NCBI GenBank assembly: GCA_964633355.1
Contig: CAZWGO010000017.1
Span: 1 to 46,147 of the forward strand
Reading direction: 5' to 3'
Source of the DNA: Micavibrio_B sp964633355
Lineage (GTDB): Bacteria > Pseudomonadota > Alphaproteobacteria > Micavibrionales > Micavibrionaceae
DNA length: 46,147 bases
Below the pieces are notes generated by a model. It was not told the DNA's origin. It made no database searches and saw only the letters and a program-made list of their open reading frames with translations. Below, in pieces: positions 7,557 to 15,915 of the stretch (positions within the stretch are counted from its first letter, which is position 1; every line of letters begins with the position of its first letter). The translations under genes were made by a program, and so were the position numbers.

Positions 7557-9080
7557 CTATAAGTCTTGCAACCTTAGCCTTCGGAAACTCAACGCTTCCG
7601 CCATATGCCACGCCTCGATTTGTACCAGATCGCCTTCCAGATCGGCAATGGTACGGGCGACGCGCAGCAAGCGGTGCCAGCTTCTGGCCGTTAGCCGCAT
7701 TTTTGTTGCGGCTTTTTCCAATAAGGCTTTCGCGTCGGATGTCATAACGGCAATGTTCTCAAGAATATCACCAGAGGCTTGACTGTTTGTATGATAACTC
7801 GATCCCAATCGATCAAATCTTGATTTTTGTCGCTGCCGCGCGCGCTCCACTCTTGCCCCGACTTCTTGCGACGTTTCGCCCGTCGGCGTCGAAGCAAGAT
7901 CGACGACCGACACGGCTGGCACATCGACTTGCAGATCGATCCTGTCAAGCAGTGGCCCTGAAAGTTTCGATTGGTAATCGTCGGCGCATCTCGGCGCTTT
8001 CGAACATTCATCATCGCCCGAGCCGAAATAACCGCAGCGGCAGGGATTCATCGCAGCGACCAATTGGAAATTCGCCGGATAGGTAACATGATAATTCACC
8101 CGCGCCACCAATGTCTCGCCGGTCTCGAGCGGCTGGCGCAACGACTCTAAACTGCCACGCGGGAATTCCGGCAGCTCATCCAAAAATAAAACCCCGTTAT
8201 GGGCGAGCGAGATCTCGCCCGGCTTGGCTTTCGTCCCGCCGCCGATCAAGGCCGGCTGCGACGCCGTATGATGAGGATCGCGAAACGGGCGATGCCGCAC
8301 CAGCCCGCCTTCCGGAAGCGTCCCGGCAAGCGAATGAATGATTGAGACTTCCAAAGCTTCGACGGGCGAAAGCTGTGGCAAAAGGCCTGGTAAGCAAGAT
8401 GCCAGCATCGACTTGCCCGAACCCGGCGGCCCGACCATCATCAGATTATGCCCGCCCGCTGCCGTGATCTCCAGCGCCCGCTTGGCCGTTTCCTGTCCTT
8501 TGACTTCGGCGAGATCGCGATGCGTTTTGGCAAAGTCCGGCGGCAAACTTGCGCTTGGCCTTGTCAGAATTTGCGTTCCCTTGAAATGATTGATGAGCTG
8601 TAATAGCGAGCTGGCCGCGAGAATATCGAGATCGCCCGCCCATGCGGCTTCTGATCCGCCGCCTTCCGGACAGATAAGGCCTAGATTATTTTTTTGCGCG
8701 TGAACGGCGGCGGGAAGAATGCCGGTCACATTTCGTAAAGATCCATCCAGTCCCAACTCGCCGAGTGCTGCAAAACCGCTTAAGGCATCGGACGGCAATA
8801 CTTCCATCGCGGTGAGAAGCCCTAGCGCAATTGGCAGATCGTAATGCGATCCTTCTTTCGATACATCGGCAGGGGCTAGATTGATCGTAATGCGCTTTGC
8901 GGGGAGCGCAAGTCCCATGGCATGAAGCGCGGCCCGAACACGCTCGCGGCTTTCGGCAACGGCCTTATCGGGCAAGCCGACAATCGTGAAGGCAACAAAC
9001 CCGCTTGAAATCTGAACTTCCACATCAATGTCCAGAACATCGACGCCGCGAAATGAAACTGTTTTAATGCGTGCAACCAT
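7557..9080 (-). CDS. comM: YifB/ComM-family Mg-chelatase-like AAA ATPase
   Basis: A 507-residue protein with the N-terminal ChlI-type domain (MVARIKTVSFRG to about 170), an AAA core with Walker A GPPGSGKSM (about 217-225) and Walker B LFLDELPEF, and the C-terminal Mg-chelatase-like domain. ComM is a branch-migration helicase that aids recombination of DNA taken up in natural transformation. The start codon overlaps the stop of the upstream ankyrin gene by one base (TAATG). I see no good ribosome site of its own, so translation probably depends on coupling. Its first 32 residues are duplicated at the start of that upstream gene. Confidence 0.93.
   Translation of the reverse strand: MVARIKTVSFRGVDVLDIDVEVQISSGFVAFTIVGLPDKAVAESRERVRAALHAMGLALPAKRITINLAPADVSKEGSHYDLPIALGLLTAMEVLPSDALSGFAALGELGLDGSLRNVTGILPAAVHAQKNNLGLICPEGGGSEAAWAGDLDILAASSLLQLINHFKGTQILTRPSASLPPDFAKTHRDLAEVKGQETAKRALEITAAGGHNLMMVGPPGSGKSMLASCLPGLLPQLSPVEALEVSIIHSLAGTLPEGGLVRHRPFRDPHHTASQPALIGGGTKAKPGEISLAHNGVLFLDELPEFPRGSLESLRQPLETGETLVARVNYHVTYPANFQLVAAMNPCRCGYFGSGDDECSKAPRCADDYQSKLSGPLLDRIDLQVDVPAVSVVDLASTPTGETSQEVGARVERARQRQKSRFDRLGSSYHTNSQASGDILENIAVMTSDAKALLEKAATKMRLTARSWHRLLRVARTIADLEGDLVQIEAWHMAEALSFRRLRLQDL
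8992..9080 (-). repeat. comM: comM 5' end, copy A of an 89-bp direct repeat
   Basis: This matches 10413-10501 in the same orientation with 7 differences in 89 bases by hand alignment. The encoded residues are identical across the repeat, so every difference is synonymous. This copy is the beginning of the functional comM gene. Confidence 0.9.
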
Positions 9081-10501
9081 TATTTGTTCACCGCACTCTT
9101 TTTTATAAAATTTTGAATATACTCAGCGATGTCGTTATGCCCGTTTTTCTTAGCAATTTCTGCAGGGGATTTCCTATCTCCGCGCACTTTTAATGGATCT
9201 GCCCCATTATCCAATAGTAACCTTACGATTGTAAAATAACCGTCCTGTGCGGCCCGTGTAAGAGCTGTCTGGCCTTGGAAAGTACATTTTCCTTTCGTTG
9301 TTCTGTCGCATTCACCGTCATATTTACCTGTACGATAGTTCACATCAGCGCCGTTTTCTAAAAGAAGCTTTATCATTGTAGGGTCCCATGTGAGGGGATA
9401 CCAATGGATTGCTTCCATTAGAATGCTATAACCCATTTGAGTGCCTATTGCAGTTGAATCGTCTAAATAATTGTTTGGGTCAGCTCCTTCTTTTAATAAA
9501 TAAGCTGCTAAATCAGTACTGTTTCTTTGTAATGTTAATCTGAGCGCGGTCATTTTTCTTTTGTTTTTTATTTCTAAATCTGCGCCTGACTTAATAAGCG
9601 TTTCTGCTGGCGTGACAGAATCAGCAAATAGCTCTGTGTGCGGAAACTTGCCTATCCGTATCCTGTCAGCTAAATTCATTAAGGCAGTATGGCCGTTATT
9701 ATCCTGACAATTCACGTCATAGCCTGCTTGAATTACAGCTTTCAGACTTTCGTTATTATTAACTGCCTTTATCGCAGGAAAACATTTCCATGGCCCATGT
9801 ATTGGGCTCGCACCTTTTTCGAGTAGATAATGAACTAGATTTGAATTGCTATTATGAATTCCAAGGCTAAGTGCTTGGTTTAAATATTCCGGATGATTAG
9901 AATCACGTAACAAATTTTCTATGGCTTTGATTTCTCCGCTCTTTATTACCTTAGTGAGTGCTGTGTCCTTAATTGAAAATCTTTGCTGTTTAACAATATC
10001 TTCATCATTAAATGGCAATTCATGAACGAACTTTTTTTGTACCCATCCTGATATAATCTTATACCTGCTTTTTGGGTCTTGCTCTCTATAGCCAATGAGC
10101 GCCCAATCTCCGCAAATTTGTAGTATTCTGATTTCTTCTGCACGAATTTTGCCAGTTGTCGGAGCACATTCTTCTCCCATCTTAAGGTCTGGTCGCTTAC
10201 ATAAATCAGGATTTGCCTTATAAAATTTAATTGCTTTTCTTATGGCAGCCCTTGGATAAAATTCTTCAAATACTAGTGGAGTTGTCCAGTGAACGCATTG
10301 TCGCATTTCTTCTTTGCCATTTTGGGCAAACGAAGAATTTGAAAATCCTATGCTTGTACTGAAGAAAAGAAGCGCACAAATTAGAGATTTAATGTATCCC
10401 ACGTTTGTAAACGCGACAAACCCGCTTGAAATCTGCACCTCGACATCTATGTCCAAAACATCGACGCCGCGAAATGAAACTGTCTTAATGCGTGCAACCA
10501 T
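9080..10501 (-). CDS. Ankyrin-repeat protein with a duplicated ComM N-terminus
   Basis: The reading frame begins with about 35 residues almost identical to ComM and continues into a signal-peptide-like stretch (YIKSLICALLFFSTSIGFS, ending SSFAQ). An SH3-like segment follows (CGDWALIGY and GWVQKKFV), then at least five ankyrin-type repeats (GHTALMNLA, LIKSGADLEIKNK, LLENGADVNYR, GQTALTRAAQDG, LLLDNGADP). The ATG at 10501 is chosen because a strong GAGGGGG ribosome site precedes it (comM's original one). A GTG at 10402 would give the ankyrin protein without the ComM part, but has no ribosome site. The gene is A+T-rich relative to comM and looks transferred. Periplasmic or exported location is inferred. 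Confidence 0.75.
   Translation of the reverse strand: MVARIKTVSFRGVDVLDIDVEVQISSGFVAFTNVGYIKSLICALLFFSTSIGFSNSSFAQNGKEEMRQCVHWTTPLVFEEFYPRAAIRKAIKFYKANPDLCKRPDLKMGEECAPTTGKIRAEEIRILQICGDWALIGYREQDPKSRYKIISGWVQKKFVHELPFNDEDIVKQQRFSIKDTALTKVIKSGEIKAIENLLRDSNHPEYLNQALSLGIHNSNSNLVHYLLEKGASPIHGPWKCFPAIKAVNNNESLKAVIQAGYDVNCQDNNGHTALMNLADRIRIGKFPHTELFADSVTPAETLIKSGADLEIKNKRKMTALRLTLQRNSTDLAAYLLKEGADPNNYLDDSTAIGTQMGYSILMEAIHWYPLTWDPTMIKLLLENGADVNYRTGKYDGECDRTTKGKCTFQGQTALTRAAQDGYFTIVRLLLDNGADPLKVRGDRKSPAEIAKKNGHNDIAEYIQNFIKKSAVNK
10413..10501 (-). repeat. comM 5' end, copy B of an 89-bp direct repeat
   Basis: This is a duplicate of 8992-9080. It lies directly behind the native-looking GAGGGGG ribosome site and is now fused in frame to the ankyrin gene. 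Weak similarity runs a few codons further (T-N-V-G against T-I-V-G). Confidence 0.9.
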
Positions 10502-10611
10502 TTCAAGCCCCCTCAATGATCTATAGCCTTTATGGCATATCAAAAGGGAGCTTAAAAGCGATTAACGATTTACTAATAATTCGGGCGCTTAATTCAATCT
10601 GGAGTAAGCAC

Positions 10612-11124
10612 ATGACGCAGATGATTTCTGGAAAAGATTTGGCGAGGCTGTATCTGGATTTACAGGTACCGTCACAGCTCGGCCTGATCCTGACGAAAGA
10701 TCAAAATCTTTCAGCAGCAGATGACTGCGCCTTGCGCCAGATATTTCGCGATCTGTCCCCGCTCGAAAGCCTGATCTCTCTCGCCTGCTGTTTTCATGTG
10801 CTCGTGCCGCATCTGCATCACGAGCGTGATCTGATCGAGCCGCTTTTAACCCATGCTGATTATATTCTTGATGATTACGCGCCGCACTGGATGCGCCGGT
10901 CTTTGCCGGCGACTAGTGAATGGAATGATTTTATCCGCGACGATCTGGAGCTGACCGCCGATCTTTTGACGCTGTTATCCGATGCCGCGCTGGGCGTTCA
11001 TCCGGCAATAGAAGATGTTTGCGATATTTTAAATGAGCAGGCTTTTTTGAAATCACTGGCTCCGGCGCCGCTTCCGGCTAATATTTCCAACGTTATCCGT
11101 TTTCCGGTAGAGCGCCGGATTTAA
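10612..11124 (+). CDS. Uncharacterised 170-residue protein
   Basis: I do not recognise this family. The ATG at 10612 is chosen because GGAG lies 7 nt upstream; the frame stays open further upstream but without a good start. The protein is mostly helical and acidic in the middle, with no signal peptide or membrane segment, so it is probably cytoplasmic. Segments are SGKDLARLYLDLQVP, LSPLESLISLACCFHVLVPHLHHE and a C-terminal NISNVIRFPVERR. It is divergent from the ankyrin-comM unit (110-nt spacer) and overlaps the converging HIT gene by 4 nt. Confidence 0.7.
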   Translation: MTQMISGKDLARLYLDLQVPSQLGLILTKDQNLSAADDCALRQIFRDLSPLESLISLACCFHVLVPHLHHERDLIEPLLTHADYILDDYAPHWMRRSLPATSEWNDFIRDDLELTADLLTLLSDAALGVHPAIEDVCDILNEQAFLKSLAPAPLPANISNVIRFPVERRI

Positions 11125-11480
11125 TCCGATATCATCGGCCCGATATTTTTTCCGCCCACTATATGAAGGTGGAAATGCGGGACTTCCTGTCCGCCATGCG
11201 ATCCCGTATTGGCAATCGTGCGGAAACCGTTTTCGCCAACACCGATTTCTTTCACCACTTTTGGAATAGCCCGCGCCAGCGCCAGTATTTCCGCGTCCGA
11301 AGCATTGGCATTAAAATCATCGATGGTCAGATATTTTCCTTTCGGAATAATCAGCGCATGCACCGGCGCTTTTGGAAAGGCATCGTGAAAAGCGAGCACA
11401 TGATCGTCTTCGTAAATTTTCTTCGAGGGGATTTCACCGCGCAAGATACGGGCGAAAATATTGCTGTCGTCATAGGTCAT
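11121..11480 (-). CDS. HIT-family (HinT-like) nucleotide-binding protein
   Basis: A 119-residue protein with the histidine triad HFHLHIVGG (His102, His104, His106) and the usual FxRILRGEIPSKKIYEDD start. HinT proteins hydrolyse purine nucleoside phosphoramidates and aminoacyl adenylates. A HIT gene commonly follows hisE in alphaproteobacteria. Here a small plus-strand gene and about 260 nt of other sequence separate it from hisE. Confidence 0.93.
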   Translation of the reverse strand: MTYDDSNIFARILRGEIPSKKIYEDDHVLAFHDAFPKAPVHALIIPKGKYLTIDDFNANASDAEILALARAIPKVVKEIGVGENGFRTIANTGSHGGQEVPHFHLHIVGGKNIGPMISD

Positions 11481-11616
11481 AGCAAAAGTTTAGAGCAGTG
11501 AAAGGGTGCGGACAAGCCTCTTGGTGAATACGAGAAGCCTCGCTTTTGCCAGAGCTTGAGATTTTCCTAAGACTCACGCGGTAGATTCATAACTTTACAT
11601 ATCTGTAAGAAATTTT

Positions 11617-11645
11617 TTGCGGGAAGCATAAAAACGTGATATAAG
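11617..11645 (+). promoter_or_regulatory. Possible sigma70-type promoter
   Basis: TTGCGG (11617-11622) and TATAAG (11640-11645) are separated by 17 nt, about 95 nt before the small gene at 11743. The -35 match is only partial. The rest of the 262-nt gap (11481-11742) shows nothing else clear. Confidence 0.35.
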
Positions 11646-11742
11646 CTTATTCTAATCAATAAAAAACTAAACGAGCAAACCGCTGATAATAACGTCTAAA
11701 GCGTTGAAATTGCAGGATTTGCCAATTACAGGGAGATGAGCC

Positions 11743-12048
11743 ATGCCAAGAAACGGTTATTGGATCGAATGCATACCCGTTCAGGAACAGGGGAATGATT
11801 TCGGTGTCGCGGATAGTCATTTATATAGCGCTACCACGGAATCTTTTCCGGAAATCGCCGAGATGGCGCCTTCCCCGGATCAAGCGATCGAGAAGCTTCG
11901 TCATCGTTTAAGAAAAATCCGCAGCGATTATAAAGAGACTGGAAAGTTGTTGCCCGAGCTGGACAATCCTGTTCGCCCGCCGCATCGCTTGCGCAGCGTA
12001 TCAGGCTGGATCTCGGTTTATGTCGAGTTTCCGGAAGCGGTGAATTAA
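11743..12048 (+). CDS. Small uncharacterised protein, possibly HicB-like
   Basis: A 101-residue protein preceded by a good GGGAGATG ribosome site. The arrangement of a short beta-rich start (GYWIECIPVQEQ), then FPEIAEMAPSPDQAIEKLRHRL and a beta strand at the end (GWISVYVEF) resembles the small HicB-type fold, but no HicA partner is adjacent and no DNA-binding tail is visible. I treat the function as unknown. The gene interrupts the usual hisE-HIT neighbourhood and points towards hisE. Confidence 0.6.
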   Translation: MPRNGYWIECIPVQEQGNDFGVADSHLYSATTESFPEIAEMAPSPDQAIEKLRHRLRKIRSDYKETGKLLPELDNPVRPPHRLRSVSGWISVYVEFPEAVN

Positions 12049-12072
12049 TTTAAATCTGCTAATTAAGATCAC

Positions 12073-12396
12073 TCAATTCAAATCTCTGGGCGGTGCGCCG
12101 AAGCGCTTCTCCAGCACCGACCAGATTTCTTTCGGCTCCATACCAAGCTTGGCCCATAAAACCATCAGGTGAAAAATAGCATCGGCGGATTCTTCCGCCA
12201 TGGTTTTTCTGGCTGTCGTATCGCCTGCTTCGATCTTCATCGCTTCAATCACGGTCTCGACCGCTTCCTCGCCGAATTTCTGCGCGCATTTAGCGACGCC
12301 TTCTTTATATAATTTGGCAACATAAGAAATTTCGGTATCGGCGTCTTTGCGCGATTCTAAAATGGTAAAAAGCCTGTCGAGAATATGCTGTGTCAT
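12073..12396 (-). CDS. hisE: Phosphoribosyl-ATP pyrophosphatase
   Basis: A 107-residue MazG-type all-alpha pyrophosphohydrolase that hydrolyses PR-ATP to PR-AMP, the second step of histidine synthesis. The metal-binding helices show KFGEEAVETVIEA and EESADAIFHLMV. It is stand-alone rather than fused to HisI, as usual in alphaproteobacteria. It starts one base after the hisF stop codon and ends the his gene run. Confidence 0.95.
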   Translation of the reverse strand: MTQHILDRLFTILESRKDADTEISYVAKLYKEGVAKCAQKFGEEAVETVIEAMKIEAGDTTARKTMAEESADAIFHLMVLWAKLGMEPKEIWSVLEKRFGAPPRDLN

Positions 12397-12397
12397 T

Positions 12398-13156
12398 TTA
12401 TAACCTCATCGGAATTCCGGCATTCGCCATGACTTGCTTGGCTTCCATAACCGTCGTTTCACCAAAATGAAAAATAGACGCCGCTAAAACGGCGGACGCG
12501 CCGCCTAATGTGATGCCGTCGGCCAAATGCTGCGCATTACCTACACCGCCGCTTGCGATCACGGGAATATCGATGGCGCTGGTGATCGCCTTGGTCAGTT
12601 CGAGATCAAAACCGGATTTGGTCCCGTCTTTATCCATGGATGTGAGAAGAATTTCGCCTGCCCCATATTGCGCCATTTTCACCGCCCATTTAACGGCATC
12701 GATTCCTGTGTCGTTGCGCCCGCCATGCGTGAAAATATTCCAGCCGCCTTTGCCGTTGGACTTCGCATCGATGGCGACGACAATGGCTTGGCTGCCGCAT
12801 TTATCAGAGGCTTCCTTGACGAATTCGGGTCTCGCAACGGCAGCGGAATTGATCGATACTTTATCTGCGCCGGCCAACAGCAAATTGCGGATATCGACGA
12901 TCTCACGCACGCCGCCGCCGACGGTCAGCGGAATAAACACCTGCTCCGCCGTTTGCTTGACGATATCGAGGATAATGCCGCGTTGCTGGTGGCTGGCGGT
13001 GATGTCGAGAAAACACAATTCATCCGCGCCGGATTTATCGTAGAATTTCGCCTGTTCGACCGGATCGCCGGCGTCGCGGAAATTGACGAATTCAACGCCT
13101 TTGACGACGCGGCCGTCTTTGACATCTAAACAGGGAATAACGCGGGCTTTAAGCAT
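12398..13156 (-). CDS. hisF: Imidazole glycerol phosphate synthase cyclase subunit
   Basis: A 252-residue TIM barrel. The two catalytic aspartates are in CLDVKDG (Asp11) and VVAIDAK (about Asp130). With HisH it turns PRFAR and glutamine-derived ammonia into imidazole glycerol phosphate and AICAR. Its ATG overlaps the hisA stop by one base (TAATG), so it is translationally coupled. The partner hisH is four genes upstream in the same operon. Confidence 0.96.
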   Translation of the reverse strand: MLKARVIPCLDVKDGRVVKGVEFVNFRDAGDPVEQAKFYDKSGADELCFLDITASHQQRGIILDIVKQTAEQVFIPLTVGGGVREIVDIRNLLLAGADKVSINSAAVARPEFVKEASDKCGSQAIVVAIDAKSNGKGGWNIFTHGGRNDTGIDAVKWAVKMAQYGAGEILLTSMDKDGTKSGFDLELTKAITSAIDIPVIASGGVGNAQHLADGITLGGASAVLAASIFHFGETTVMEAKQVMANAGIPMRL

Positions 13157-13866
13157 TACTTGAAGCTCGCTACTTCTTTTAAATCGAGCGAACCGTCATA
13201 AAGGGCGCGGCCTGCAATCGTTCCGTGCAAATTCGCTGCTTTGACTTTTTCGAGATCGAGCATGGAGGCCACGCCGCCGCTTGCGATCACCGGAATATCG
13301 GTAGCGCGCGCCAGTTCTGCCGTTGCTTCGACATTCAATCCTTGCCCCGTGCCATCTCGGTCGATATCGGTATGAATGATCGCGGCCACGCCGCAATCGC
13401 TGAAATTCCTGGCAAGGTCGATGACGTCCATATCCGAGGTTTCGGTCCAGCCGGAGACGGCAACTTTTCCATTTCTTGCATCGATACCAACGACAATTTT
13501 ATCCGGAAACAGGCGGCAGGCTTTTTTGACCAGCTCTGGATCGCGCACCGCAACAGTGCCGAGAATCACGCGCGTTACGCCTGCGGAGAGCCAGCGCTCG
13601 ATCCGGGCCAGATCGCGAATGCCCCCGCCGAGCTGCACTTTTAAACTCGTATTTTTGACGATCTCGCGCACGGTATCGATATTCACCGAGCGTCGCTCTA
13701 CTGCGCCATTCAGATCGACAATATGCAGCCAGGAAAATCCGGCGTCCTCGAACGTCTTCGCCTGCGATGGCGGGTTTTCATTGTAAATGACGGCCTCGTT
13801 CATGTCGCCCTTATACAGGCGTACGCATTTGGCATCTTTCAAATCAATAGCGGGAAATACGATCAT
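13156..13866 (-). CDS. hisA: ProFAR isomerase
   Basis: A 236-residue TIM barrel with catalytic aspartates in FPAIDLKD (Asp8) and HTDIDRDGT, and phosphate-binding GGIRD and ASGGV loops. It isomerises ProFAR to PRFAR. Its ATG overlaps the stop of the inserted hepT gene by 4 nt (ATGA), so translation may now depend partly on the toxin-antitoxin module upstream. Confidence 0.96.
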   Translation of the reverse strand: MIVFPAIDLKDAKCVRLYKGDMNEAVIYNENPPSQAKTFEDAGFSWLHIVDLNGAVERRSVNIDTVREIVKNTSLKVQLGGGIRDLARIERWLSAGVTRVILGTVAVRDPELVKKACRLFPDKIVVGIDARNGKVAVSGWTETSDMDVIDLARNFSDCGVAAIIHTDIDRDGTGQGLNVEATAELARATDIPVIASGGVASMLDLEKVKAANLHGTIAGRALYDGSLDLKEVASFK

Positions 13867-14207
13867 GATATTTGGGTGACTTTAATTTTTGTAATAGTTT
13901 TTTGTAAAAGATCTAGCTCATTGACGGCAGAATAAAACAAAACAGATGGGAGAACTATGTCATAGGCATGAACGATAATATTTCGCATGCCATAAAGGCT
14001 ATCCCATTCAATTTCTGGATACTGTTTTTTTATCTCCGCGGGAATATGATTGACGGCTTCTCCGATGATTTCAAAATGCCGCTCAATCGCTGTCAGCTCA
14101 GTGATATTTAAATCACTTTCGGATTGTTTATTTTTAACGATGTCTTTCAATAAATCTATCCGGTAAAGAATGTCATCGAGACGGCGCGGCCATTTATCTC
14201 TAGACAT
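13863..14207 (-). CDS. hepT: HepT-like HEPN ribonuclease toxin
   Basis: A 114-residue DUF86/HEPN protein with the RX4HXY motif as RNIIVHAY (Arg75, His80, Tyr82) and the ERHFEIIGEAVNHIP helix typical of the family. HepT toxins cut RNA; the motif tyrosine is the residue modified by the MntA antitoxin in the Shewanella system. The start overlaps the mntA stop by 8 nt and the stop overlaps hisA by 4 nt. The pair sits inside the his operon. Confidence 0.88.
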   Translation of the reverse strand: MSRDKWPRRLDDILYRIDLLKDIVKNKQSESDLNITELTAIERHFEIIGEAVNHIPAEIKKQYPEIEWDSLYGMRNIIVHAYDIVLPSVLFYSAVNELDLLQKTITKIKVTQIS

Positions 14208-14487
14208 CTACGGCTTCCGTAAGGATGTGCTGATGATGGGGGGCGCGGACAGAATCGAAAGTCATGATGTCGACTTGTCTGCCGACATGATTTTCAATCT
14301 CTTTTTTCATCTGGAAAAATCTGATCATACCGAAATTCTTTTCGAGATCGACCAGAATATCGACATCGCTATCTTCTTTTGCCTGATTTCGAGCGACAGA
14401 TCCGAATACGGCCATTCTCTTGATTCCCATTTCATGAAATCTTGGTTTCAAACGGCGCAGACGGGTTATAGTTTCTTCGCGGACCAT
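14200..14487 (-). CDS. mntA: MntA-like nucleotidyltransferase antitoxin
   Basis: A 95-residue minimal nucleotidyltransferase with an exact GSX10DXD motif: Gly29-Ser30, then Asp41 and Asp43. In characterised pairs MntA adenylylates the HepT tyrosine and blocks its RNase activity. The antitoxin precedes the toxin, the usual order. All catalytic residues are intact, so the module looks functional. Confidence 0.88.
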   Translation of the reverse strand: MVREETITRLRRLKPRFHEMGIKRMAVFGSVARNQAKEDSDVDILVDLEKNFGMIRFFQMKKEIENHVGRQVDIMTFDSVRAPHHQHILTEAVDV

Positions 14488-14523
14488 GATTCATTATAAA
14501 TCGAATCTCTAAAACCGGAAGCC

Positions 14524-15090
14524 TTATTTCAAAATATCAGGATCGATGACCTTGTAATAATAACGGCCAGAGACGATTTCGCCGTGCACGCGGGCATAAT
14601 GGGGATGTTTGCCGATAAGCTGGAAACCGACGCTTTCATAAAGAGCAATCGCCGCTACTTGCGTTTCGCGGATATCGAGATTGATAATACCGAAACCCTC
14701 CTTGACGGCGGTTTTTTCGATGTAATCGAGCAATCGCCGCGACAAGCCTTGTCCTCTCGCCCATGGCGCAATGAAAAGCCCTGATAGATTGATCGCAAAG
14801 GCCTGCGCCTCGTTGTTTTTCGGCGGTCGGATCATTTGCGCCGTGCCGCAAATCACGCCGTCAAGCCGCGCCACGAACAGCATCCGCGCCGGCATGGCAA
14901 CGACACCCTGCCAATATCGCTCCAAAATATCGCGATTGGGCAGCGACACCCAGCCGAAACCGCCGCCAGCCTCGATCGCTGCGTCCGTCGAATCGCACAG
15001 ATCGTTCAGATCGCCGACCGAAAGCGGGCCTTCGACCAGTTCGACGACCGGAATGGGTTTGAGGATTTTTTGCTGGTTTTGATCAGTCAC
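14524..15090 (-). CDS. GNAT-family N-acetyltransferase
   Basis: A 188-residue protein with the GNAT core: LSGLFIAPWARGQGLSRRLL carries the acetyl-CoA-binding R/QxxGxG/A-type loop (RGQGLS), followed by NLDIRETQVAAIALYESVGF. The acceptor is unknown. The start is GTG at 15090, 22 nt after the hisH stop, so it belongs to the his operon. A regulatory or amino-acid-modifying role is only suggested by position. Confidence 0.87.
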   Translation of the reverse strand: MTDQNQQKILKPIPVVELVEGPLSVGDLNDLCDSTDAAIEAGGGFGWVSLPNRDILERYWQGVVAMPARMLFVARLDGVICGTAQMIRPPKNNEAQAFAINLSGLFIAPWARGQGLSRRLLDYIEKTAVKEGFGIINLDIRETQVAAIALYESVGFQLIGKHPHYARVHGEIVSGRYYYKVIDPDILK

Positions 15091-15111
15091 GACGAACTCC
15101 GTTTCCTGTTA

Positions 15112-15759
15112 TCAAATTTTCCATTCGAGAAAACCCTTGATGAGCCGTAATCCGGCGTCCGCGCTTTTCTCGACATGAAACTGGGTGCCGATGACATTGC
15201 CGCGCCCGATGATGGCAGAAAAAGCACTGCCGTAATCACAAGTCGCACAAATATCCGCCATATCTTTTGATTCAACCACAAAAGAATGAACAAAGTAGAA
15301 ATGATCTTCATTTGTGATGTGACGCAGCGCGGGATGATCCTGTAATAGATTCAAGGTGTTCCAGCCCATATGGGGGATTTTTAAATTCTCGTCCGCCAGT
15401 TCCATTTTACGCACATTGCCCGGAATCCAGCCAAAGCCTTCATGCACGCCATGTTCGAAACCGCGTGTCGCCATTAATTGCATGCCGACACAAATACCCA
15501 GAAACGGCACGCCCTTCTTTTCGATTTGCTGCGCAATAATTTCAGTAAGACTTTTGCGTTTTTTAAGCCCCTGCATGCAATCGCCAAACGCGCCTTGCCC
15601 GGGCAGGACGATTTTCTTGGCTGCCGCGATTTCCTCGGGGCGGTCGGTGACGACGACTTTGAATTTCATGCCCTCTTCGGCGATAACGCGTTCAAACGCC
15701 TTGGCGGCGGAGCGCAAATTTCCCGAGCCGTAATCGATAATGGCAATCGTGTCTGTCAT
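15112..15759 (-). CDS. hisH: Imidazole glycerol phosphate synthase glutaminase subunit
   Basis: A 215-residue class I glutamine amidotransferase. The catalytic triad is visible: Cys90 in GICVGMQLM, and His195 and Glu197 in QFHVEKS. It supplies ammonia to HisF. The ATG at 15759 is used because it starts IAIIDYGSGN; the longer open frame upstream has no family similarity. It is the first gene of the his run, divergent from the fibre operon across 156 nt. Confidence 0.96.
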   Translation of the reverse strand: MTDTIAIIDYGSGNLRSAAKAFERVIAEEGMKFKVVVTDRPEEIAAAKKIVLPGQGAFGDCMQGLKKRKSLTEIIAQQIEKKGVPFLGICVGMQLMATRGFEHGVHEGFGWIPGNVRKMELADENLKIPHMGWNTLNLLQDHPALRHITNEDHFYFVHSFVVESKDMADICATCDYGSAFSAIIGRGNVIGTQFHVEKSADAGLRLIKGFLEWKI

Positions 15760-15915
15760 AGGGTGGGTTATAGCGGTAACATCCGGTGACTTCAACCTGG
15801 TATCAATGACATAACCCGCGCTCCAAGGGGTGAGGGCTTCCAACTGTATCAAATTTTAGCTAAACTTTACGCGCCCTCAACGCGATTCGCGCTATCCTGA
15901 ACTATACCCCGTATT
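15760..15915. promoter_or_regulatory. Divergent intergenic region between hisH and the fibre operon
   Basis: These 156 nt must hold the promoters for the his operon (minus) and the fibre operon (plus). I see no strong consensus boxes or operator palindrome. An in-frame TGA at 15898-15900 limits how far upstream the first fibre gene can start. Confidence 0.4.

Noticed and set aside
10492..10611. N-terminal extension of the unknown 170-residue protein
   Set aside because: The extra 40 codons overlap the ankyrin start and spacer and lack a ribosome site; the ATG at 10612 has GGAG at proper distance.
12510..13129. Overlapping plus-strand frames opposite hisF
   Set aside because: hisF is unmistakable on the minus strand; the plus frames have no recognisable domain or ribosome site.
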